The notes beneath the pieces are model-generated. The model searched no databases and was not told where the DNA came from. It was given only the letters and a program-made list of their open reading frames with translations. Of a DNA stretch of 27,743 bases, positions 20,905 to 27,743 are shown in pieces. The stretch is from Reticulomyxa filosa (taxonomy: Eukaryota; Foraminifera; Reticulomyxidae): assembly GCA_000512085.1 (NCBI GenBank), contig ASPP01008300.1:1-27743 (forward strand), written 5' to 3'. Position 1 is the first letter of the stretch. The number at the start of each line of letters is the position of its first letter. Both the position numbers and the translations under genes were made by a program.

Positions 20905-22084
20905 TTAAACATTTTTTGTTTCTTCATTTTTTGTTTCTTCGTGATTTGGTTCTTGTTCACTTAGTCCACCTATTGTATCATCCTGATGAATTTGTTTGAA
21001 AGAAGGTATACTACCAAGGAGTGCCAGTAATTCTGGTCTTAAGATTTTATCTTTTGATATTGGTGGCCACAGCTGCACCATTTTTTCGCCGACTTCTTTG
21101 TGAAGACGCAGACATTCTAATTCAGGTTCATTTAGAATTGAAGCCGCATAATTTTCTGTTGCATCTTGTCGTACTTTTGCAGATCATTTGGCTGTCTCTA
21201 TTCATTTTGAAACCATTCAGAATTTGGCTGTAAAAAAATGTTAAGTGTAAAACGAAAGTGATTGGGTAACAAAACTTGGCATCGATTCAATTCTTGTTTA
21301 AGCTTTTGATTTTCTTTTAGTACTTGCTGCAATTCTTTGGTCAATTGCTCAATTTTGTTGTCTTGCAAATTTAACCGACTTGTCATACCTTCAAACGTTC
21401 CTATTTTCATAACATTCAATAGATTCCAACAAAAAAAAGAAAAAAATGCTTGTTCACACCATGAAATGAGTAAAAATTTTCAAATAATCGTTGCAAATCT
21501 TTGCTTATTTCTTGTGATGACTTAGTAATGATATCTTGCCATTGTTTTTTTGATTGGTTGACGAGTTCTGCAGTACGTTTCTCTTTGTTTTGCCACTCAT
21601 TCATCAACAGATTTTGGGTGTTTAGCTTTTCTTGCCATAACTTTTTCTCACGAAGATACTGTTGATTCAAATCTTCAGTCTTCAACCGATTGACTTGCAA
21701 TTTTGTCAATTCCGAATTTTTAAGTTCAATTGTTTTCTCTGCCGCTTTTAATTTAAACTGTAACGTCTCAATTTCGGCTATGTATTTTGATTTCACTTGT
21801 GCCAGTTCTTTGTCAAAGTTATTTCTTTGAATTGATTTTTGTTTATTTAGTTGATTCACCTGTTCCTTTAATTTAAATATTTCACTTTTACTTTCATCCA
21901 ATTCTTTTAGCAAACGTTGCAATTTATTCCAGTGCAGAGTTTGGTCACTCTGTGTGCACACATCTCTTTTTGGTAAGTTGTTTCAAGGCGAGAAGCAAAA
22001 CAAAAATAAAGCCATTACTTCATAACTCTGCAGACGAGAAAGAATCTCTTGTCCAAAAGATGACGCTTCATGATTTGTCATCAT
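20905..22084 (-). CDS. Coiled-coil protein of unknown function (4 exons, about 330 aa)
   Basis: Likely exons: 22084-22019 (MMTNHEASSFGQEIL..., donor gtaatgg), about 21963-21460, 21400-21254 and 21173-20905 (TAA). The second exon is nearly all heptad-like Lys/Glu/Leu helix (KLQRLLKELDESKSEIFKLK through SQEISKDLQRLFENF), and the third continues it (DNKIEQLTKELQQVLKENQK). The last exon adds about 90 residues with a possible globular part (ENYAASILNEPELECLRLH, VGEKMVQLWPPISKDKILRP) and a tail of repeated EETKN. The third/fourth exon junction uses a gttttac donor at 21253 and an 80-nt intron in phase 1. A shorter form ending PNSEWFQNE at 21198 is also possible. The join of exon 1 to exon 2 is not settled in phase. 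This could be a cytoskeletal, tethering or centrosomal protein, but no family is recognised. Confidence 0.6.
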
Positions 22085-22381
22085 CTTTCAGGTGCTAACT
22101 TTCGGCAACGAATCATCATTTCGAAAAAAGCTCCTTTTGTTTTTGGTAATTTGGTACATCTTTGTGAAGCCTGATTCGATCACTTGCAGTATATCAATTT
22201 TTTATTGATTCCACACTTTTTAAAAAGAAATTGCATCTCTGTTTTGAAAAAGCAGTTTTCGCATTAGAAAAAACCGATGGGACAAAAGTCTTGAGCATGT
22301 TACAAAAGAAACTAAATATTAAAAGGTGCAAAAAAAAAAGTTTTTTTCTTTGTCGTTATAGTCTTTTTTTATGTTACAAAT
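22085..22381. other. Short intergenic gap
   Basis: About 300 bp between the start of the coiled-coil gene and the stop of the RalGAP-alpha gene, both on the - strand. No ORF of protein-like composition is seen. Confidence 0.5.
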
Positions 22382-25300
22382 TCACTGCTGGCCCAAAGAA
22401 GGGAAAAATCCCGCCAACACAGAAGCCCCATCTTTTTTCTGCCACTTCTTGCAGTAATCATCCAAATTGGTTCTTCTTTCACGAAAGGAAAGACGAAGTT
22501 TGAGATCTCGCGCCCTTGATTTGTGGTAGCAAATGGCAATCGTATTTAATATGAAAAAGTGTATTTGGAAAGATGAAGAAAAGAAGACAATAGTAGTTAA
22601 CTGCACAGTACGATTGGCTTCCAAAGCGGTAAGTCGTACTAATGGAGCCAGCAAATGTTGCCTTACGATCATGTTGTTGATCAAAGGCCCAAAGTTGCCA
22701 ACATTGACTTTCTTGTGAACTTGAACTCGAAATAGGCCATTTGATAGAGGGTAAATAATAATGCTGACAGTATTGAAATCAGTGGAAATGGTTTGGGGAA
22801 GATAAGGACGAGTATGTTCAGTCCAAATGATATTGACATGGTCATTTGCAACATGTCGTTTTCGTTCCGTGTATTGCGAGTCCTTTTGTTTCGAGATCAT
22901 ACGTGTGGCAACATGGAAAAGCATTTCATACGTCGCAGTGGCATAATACGTTGCATATCGTCCAGTGGAGCCCACAGTCAAACCACCAACGAAGCCCTCA
23001 TGTACAGTGAGATCGATCATCCAGCCCAGATCCTCTACGAACTTTTCATAGCTGTAACTACCCTCGTCGTTGGCCAAAATGTCGTGTTGGGTGTCTTGAT
23101 CACGTCCAACGAACTCTACTCCGATTTTATGAAATTCACGTCTAAGTAGTTTGATGAAACAACAAACAATACGTTATTATTATTATGTTTTTTTTCAAAA
23201 GTGAAAGAAAAGTTTTGCCGTTACGTAACGTCGCTCCCTGAGTGCGGTCAATTAAATCGAGTCGTTTGTGTAATGTCTCGACCTCTTGCTTCGGCACCAC
23301 GCCGAGCGTTTCTTCCTTGAGTTCGAGTTGGTATTTCTCAATATTAATTTTCTCAAGTATGCTCTGCCAAGTGCTCAAAGGGATGGCATTTTTTGGGTTT
23401 TGACGACCTTGAGGCTCCTTTCGAGAATTCGTCTTTGCAGTGGACTTTGCACTCGCATTATTGACATTACTGGGCGATGCAAGCAAGCCGGACTTGGTAC
23501 GTGTCTCAATCACGGAAAAAGGAAAGTCGCCTTCCTCCAGGATTTGTCCACAAGTCAATAAACCCAAATGGGAAAACAAGAATCGGGTGCAATCGTATTG
23601 GTTAATTACCGTTGCATTGGACGGGTCTACCAATTCATTTGAGAGTTTGTTTGTGCTTGTTTCGTCTGTTCCATTGAAGGTACTTGACTCTCCGTCTCTT
23701 AGTTGTTGACACTTGTCATTTAACTCCTTTTCTTCCGATTCCTATTGGAAATGCCATGCAATGTATGTATGTATGTATGTATGTATGTATGTATTTATCC
23801 TCCAAGCAAAACACATACATACATATGTCGATAGCTGCGACGACAATTTGACTCGGTTTTGTTCAGACAACGTCGCTGGCGGCAATGCGCCGAATCGAGA
23901 GTATCTCTTTTGAGGCTGTGGATTGCTGATTGCTGTCTTTGCGTTGTCTTTTTGAGTCGATGGCGGCACATTGGCTTTTTGCTTGGTCGAGTTTTCGTCT
24001 GTGCTGTTCGATCCAGGGGTCGTCGTGGTCGAGTCTGCTGTCGTCACTTCTTGCGTCTGCAATTTATTTTCAATGTATCGCAAGATTTGCGACAGCCCAT
24101 CCGTTTGCGAGATCAGATCATAGTCAAATGCAGGCGTTTCTTTCAGATAGCCTTTCAAATGTGCTGTGACTATATTTTATTGGACCGGAAGTCCACATAC
24201 ATATATAAAGTAAAAATATATGATATTTGCATAGAAATAGAAATAGAAATAGAAATAGATAGAGATATAAATGGATATACATTGTGACTCGGTTCTTTGT
24301 CGAGCAAAGGCACGAATGGATTTGATCTCGGTGTTGATATCTTCTTCTTTTTTTTCAAACTGCAAATCATTTTCGTTGGACTCAATATCGGATTTGGATT
24401 GCTCGACACTGATGGGACTTTTCTTTTGACTTCCGGAATTGGAGCTGTGATGCATCGACAACTGCATTGCAAACGGCGGAAGGGTACTGCACGGAGTGAA
24501 CCTCCAGCAGCATTTGCCAGACTCGTCTCGAACGATCATGCGCACCCCTCTTTGAGGCCCCCGTTCATGCGAAACGAACTGATCGCAAGCGTTGATTATG
24601 CAATTGTTTCTGTGAATGAGGTAAATCCCCTGAGGGGGCTTCACGTCGCGTGCATTGCTGCTCACTGTCCCAACATCATGTTTCAATGGATAATTGTTTA
24701 AATAATGGAACAGCATCATCATAGCCGTTTTGGAATGAACCTTATTTAATGTTGGAAAAAAAAAAAAAAAAAACAAACAAACAAACAAAACAAAACATAC
24801 ACATACGCATACAAATAAAGTGAGTTCTCTTTTGCAATACAAAAGTGCAGAAAAAAAAACAACAAACCATCAATTGTTGCGCATGTGTCAATTCTTGCAA
24901 CTTTTTGCCCTCAGGAACAGTGTGCAGGAATTCCAAAGGACCGGACAATATTTTGAGCACCCCTCCAATCAAATCACTATTCCGCAGCACGCTGGGCGGA
25001 AAGTGGAACACCCACGAAAGCAGACAGAAGATTAGATCCGACGCGTTGTTGCACGTGGTTCGACTCCGTGAGACGGTGGACGCGGTTGCCATTGTCACGT
25101 ATTCCAGACTGTGACGTAGCAAATCTGGGAACAGAATGTCCAGCACTAATTCGCTTGACACTTCAGTCAATTGCTTGCAAACTGTCGACAAACCGTCCAA
25201 CGCACGAGCTGCATGTGCCCCGTACGACAGCTTGGTTGGGCTGGTGCAATTCACAAGGCACCGCAAAGCTCTTTCCAATATTTTTGGATTTTGTGTTGAC

Positions 25301-27695
25301 GACAATTCATCGAATATCAGTACTGTCAGTCTTGTGTCATTCAAATGTATTTGAATTCAAAAAAAAAAAAAGCAATGCTTTACATTCATTTGATCAGATA
25401 TATAAATATACACTTTTATATTTATACATTGTATACATTACCCAGAAACGATCAAATTGGCAAATTCCGACTTTTCTTCCGACAGTTGGTACGAGTTTTC
25501 GAAAGCCTCAAGGATAACAAGTTTCAAGTCCGCAAACTCGCATTTGTCCAAAGTATTGGACGAGATTTGATTCATTTGACACGCCTGAAAATGCGTGCCA
25601 CACGAGATGAGCGTGGAGGCGATGGACAACACTTGTATGGTGTGATCCACATCGATGTCGCTTTGCGGCTCGGATTTATTGTTGCCTTCTTTTTTTTTTT
25701 CCCAACATTGCAGCACTCTTTGATCACGTGGACGAACGAAGGTATCAGTACCTGGACGCCCTTCAAATTTTTTCCAAAGATGCAGCCCTTTGCGCATTCT
25801 CGAACGATAATGCATTGGATTTTGTTATTGGCAGTTTGCAGTCCCTGTGGAATAAAGGATAAATAAAGACATTAGATGTGAATGTTAATAGCGTGATGAG
25901 CAATGAAAGGACGAATAATACATAGAATACAGAATACATAGAATACAGAATACATAGAATACAGAATACAGAATACATAGAATACATAGAATACAGAATA
26001 TAAAATACGGACACCTCCAAGATCAATTGGTAGAAGAGCGACAATACTTCATCGGAACATGGGACCTCTGATGGTGTGAACATTATGTGGGCGAGACATT
26101 CAAAGGCAGTTGCAAATTCGACGCGCTGCAATTCTTGTTGGAATGACTGCTTTTTCAAAATAGTGAAACACAGTTTGAACAAATACGGCGCGAATGTGTA
26201 CGCCAATGTCTTTCCTTGTGGCAACAGATGCCTCGGCGGCAGTGGCAACACGTCCAAAATGGTGGAATGGAAGTGCTCCGTGTCACTGATATTGATGGGG
26301 ACGGGGATTGTGGCAAATGAAAACCCGTATTCTTTGGCCAGATCGATGTCGGACGTGTCCAACGACGAGGATGTGATCATAGTGGTGGAAACAGAGGTCA
26401 CTGCACTATTCAGCGGAGTCATATTCCCTGTCAAGTTCGTCGAGCTCCCGGACATCATCATCTCTTGGTTTGCTCGTTTGATGCTCTCTTTCACGCGTCT
26501 CGCCGCCGACATTGGCACTGTGTACAGTATGATGATGAATATCTTCAACGCGTCCGTAAAGCCTTCCAAGTGCAGTCGTCGAGAGATCTCGTTTTCATTT
26601 TCCGTGGGATCTCCTAACAAATGCAGTATGCGATCCCATATCATGTGTGCTTGACCAAAGTTCTGAACATTTATTTTTGTTTATTTGCTTTTCCCAATCA
26701 TCAATGTCCATCCTCATCCTCATCCTCATTCTCTGAAAAGAACAGAGGAATAGAACAAAACAAACAAACAAAAAACTGAAAATTCGAAATTGATCATATT
26801 AATTTCTTTGCATCGATCATCAACCGAAAAAGACTCTTTAAAAAAGCTATCGTAGACTTTGTCTTGTACTAATGACCATATATCATCTCCTTTGTTCTTT
26901 TTCTTTGAGTCTTCGTTTTCTTTTTCTTTGTCTTCATCATCGTCGGCGCTTCTTGCATGGAACCGTAATGTCTCTACAGTCAGCGTACGTACCATTTCCT
27001 TTTGTTTTGTCGTCGTCCCCCCCCCACCCACACACACATGCACATTTTGCTAAATCAAATTCCCAATTTAGAAAAAAAAAATTGTACAAAACTCTCCAGA
27101 CAATAACGAATGGCTGGTAACGCATCAACTTTGCAAGCTTTCTCATCAATATCTCAAACATATAATTAGCAGTGGCGGGATTTGTAATCGAACATAGCAC
27201 TAATGATCTGAACAAAGACTATTTATCGTCTCATAACATGTTTGATGCATTTGCAGTTGCAAAGCAAATCACAATCCAATCAATCAATCAATTGACCAAA
27301 CAAACAAACAAAACAAATAAACAAAAAGCAAGGGTATCTCATTATTGTCGTTGCTATGACTGTTAATATATTGATGTTGCAGAGTTGAATGGACAGACAT
27401 ACATGAATCAAAGGGTACACCAACTCGTCTAAACAATTTTGGTCAAGGAGTTGGTTTTGAGCCATTTTGAGAATTGTATTTAATTGACAATTGATTATGG
27501 TTTTCCAAGTTTGAGGCTCCCACTGAGTGAATGTTTGATAAGAAGCGATGCGGAACAAATATACCACAAATGCACTCAATTGAAGTTTTTGGTCCAAGTT
27601 TGTAGATGAAACACTAGAAATTTCCATCATCAGTGTCATTCGCTCGAATATTTCTCTGCAGTACTCTTGGTATTTTGACTTGAATTCATCTGTCA
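22382..27695 (-). CDS. RALGAPA: Ral GTPase-activating protein alpha subunit, C-terminal approximately 1,400 aa (5' partial, 11 exons)
   Basis: Exons: 27695-27361, 27218-27093, 26998-26777, 26662-26015, 25844-25442, 25330-24868, 24740-24281, 24169-23823, 23741-23230, 23141-22602 and 22514-22382; all phases agree. Early exons are helical-repeat sequence, including AHMIWDRILHLLGDPTEN, which matches the conserved 'W-R-R-M-L-G-I-L-G-D' block of animal RalGAP-alpha. RMIVRDESGKCCW (24520s) matches its 'R-I-I-V-R-D-x-S-G-K' block. The Rap/RanGAP-type catalytic domain runs from about HKIGVEFVGRDQDTQHDIL through YEKFVEDLGWMIDL and RHVANDHVNIIWTEHTRPYL to RVQVHKK and FGPLINNMIV. The Asn of HVAND (codon 22846-22844) corresponds to the 'Asn thumb' that completes GTP hydrolysis. 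With a beta subunit, such proteins inactivate Ral/Rheb-type small GTPases downstream of PI3K/Akt in animals. The A-run at 25690-25700 (11 A, coding sense) must be 12 to keep frame. The 5' end lies beyond the window. Confidence 0.93.
23761..23826. repeat. (TATG)n and facing (CATA)n tracts inside a RalGAP-alpha intron
   Basis: Eight or so tgta/tatg units (23761-23793) are followed after a 20-nt spacer by catacatacatatg (23813-23826). The two arms are complementary and could form a hairpin inside the 81-nt intron 23822-23742. The donor gtatgtatgtg is itself part of one arm. Confidence 0.75.
24232..24262. repeat. (AAATAG)n microsatellite in RalGAP-alpha intron
   Basis: About five agaaat/aaatag units in the 24280-24170 intron. 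The coding strand reads (CTATTT)n, a pyrimidine-rich intron body. Confidence 0.8.
24757..24796. repeat. Poly(A) followed by (AAAC)n in RalGAP-alpha intron
   Basis: About 16 A then caaacaaacaaacaaaac. It lies just beyond the acceptor side of the 24867-24741 intron and reads as a long T/GTTT tract on the coding strand, acting as a polypyrimidine tract. Confidence 0.8.
25918..26000. repeat. Minisatellite of ATACATAGA / ATACAGA units in RalGAP-alpha intron
   Basis: About ten imperfect tandem units mixing 9-nt (atacataga) and 7-nt (atacaga) forms in irregular order, inside the 26014-25845 intron. Units are too short and irregular for a CRISPR array. It is likely to be length-polymorphic. Confidence 0.85.
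27279..27325. repeat. (AATC)n and (AAAC)n tracts in RalGAP-alpha intron
   Basis: Tandem caat/aatc units followed by caaa/aaac units in the 27360-27219 intron. Simple sequence with no other feature. Confidence 0.7.
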
Positions 27696-27705
27696 CTTTG
27701 AAACC

Positions 27706-27709
<4 letters not shown>

Positions 27710-27743
<34 letters not shown>
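27710..27743. repeat. (TA)n dinucleotide repeat at window end
   Basis: About 17 TA units running off the window edge, directly upstream (in gene sense) of the first visible RalGAP-alpha exon, so probably intronic. Such a repeat may also explain a contig end. Confidence 0.85.

Noticed and set aside
24297-24701. 134-codon + strand open frame
   Set aside because: Antisense to the RalGAP-alpha exon containing RMIVRDESGK, which is the conserved reading.
25918-26000. Possible CRISPR-like array
   Set aside because: Units are 7-9 nt without spacers, inside an intron of a eukaryotic gene. It is a minisatellite.
26076-26654. 192-codon + strand open frame
   Set aside because: It is antisense to the 26662-26015 RalGAP-alpha exon, whose - strand reading matches the conserved family block and splices in phase. 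The + frame has no recognisable composition.
27710-27743. Telomere-like end
   Set aside because: A plain (TA)n dinucleotide repeat, not a G-rich telomeric repeat; more likely an intronic microsatellite at a contig edge.
1-27743. tRNA or rRNA genes
   Set aside because: I looked for T-loop-like GGTTCGAAT words and rRNA-like conserved stretches on both strands. The only near hits (for example ggagttcgaacta at 7449-7461) lie inside the G-alpha coding exon.
1-27743. Alternative genetic code
   Set aside because: TAA, TAG and TGA all appear as plausible terminators of complete genes, and none is needed as a sense codon in the conserved genes once introns and homopolymers are considered.

Overview
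This window reads as nuclear DNA of a protist with intron-rich genes. The evidence is low GC with long A/T homopolymers, short introns (mostly about 40-115 nt, GT...AG, T-rich) whose phases I could chain across many exons, the standard genetic code with all three stops used, and animal/protist-type gene content (heterotrimeric G-alpha, RalGAP-alpha, SHPRH-type E3, mitochondrial acyl-CoA dehydrogenase, a probable centriolar protein). A foraminiferan/rhizarian such as Reticulomyxa is my best guess, but that is an impression and not proven here.

Left part (1-6.1 kb, + strand): a multi-pass membrane protein (96-1063), a small Lys-rich protein with an N-myristoylation/palmitoylation-type start (1511-2323), a gene-empty AT-rich stretch (2324-4152), a CEP295/Ana1-like coiled-coil protein (4153-5100), and a two-exon RING-HC protein with a C-terminal membrane anchor (5336-6129).

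Right part (6.5-27.7 kb, all - strand): a complete six-exon G-alpha subunit (8230-6507) with a 14-nt last exon; an orphan 189-aa protein, possibly SPRY-like (9093-8524); isobutyryl-CoA dehydrogenase ACAD8 (11041-9633); a very large SHPRH/Irc20-type SNF2-RING ubiquitin ligase (20118-11611, about 15 exons, about 2,350 aa); a coiled-coil protein (22084-20905); and the C-terminal approximately 1,400 residues of a Ral GTPase-activating protein alpha subunit (27695-22382, 11 exons, 5' end outside the window).

These genes do not form one pathway. Two act in membrane-associated GTPase signalling (G-alpha, RalGAP-alpha), two in ubiquitylation (RING-TM, SHPRH), one in valine catabolism and one probably at centrioles. 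The main technical observation is that several otherwise well-conserved genes need exactly one extra base in an A/T homopolymer (432-440, 10271-10275, 11709-11720, 12621-12625, 18529-18533, 25690-25700). This looks like systematic homopolymer under-calling and not pseudogenisation. I found no tRNA, rRNA, CRISPR array or transposase. I see no clear evidence of a wholly new system; the most novel items are the orphan proteins and the unusual architectures described below.
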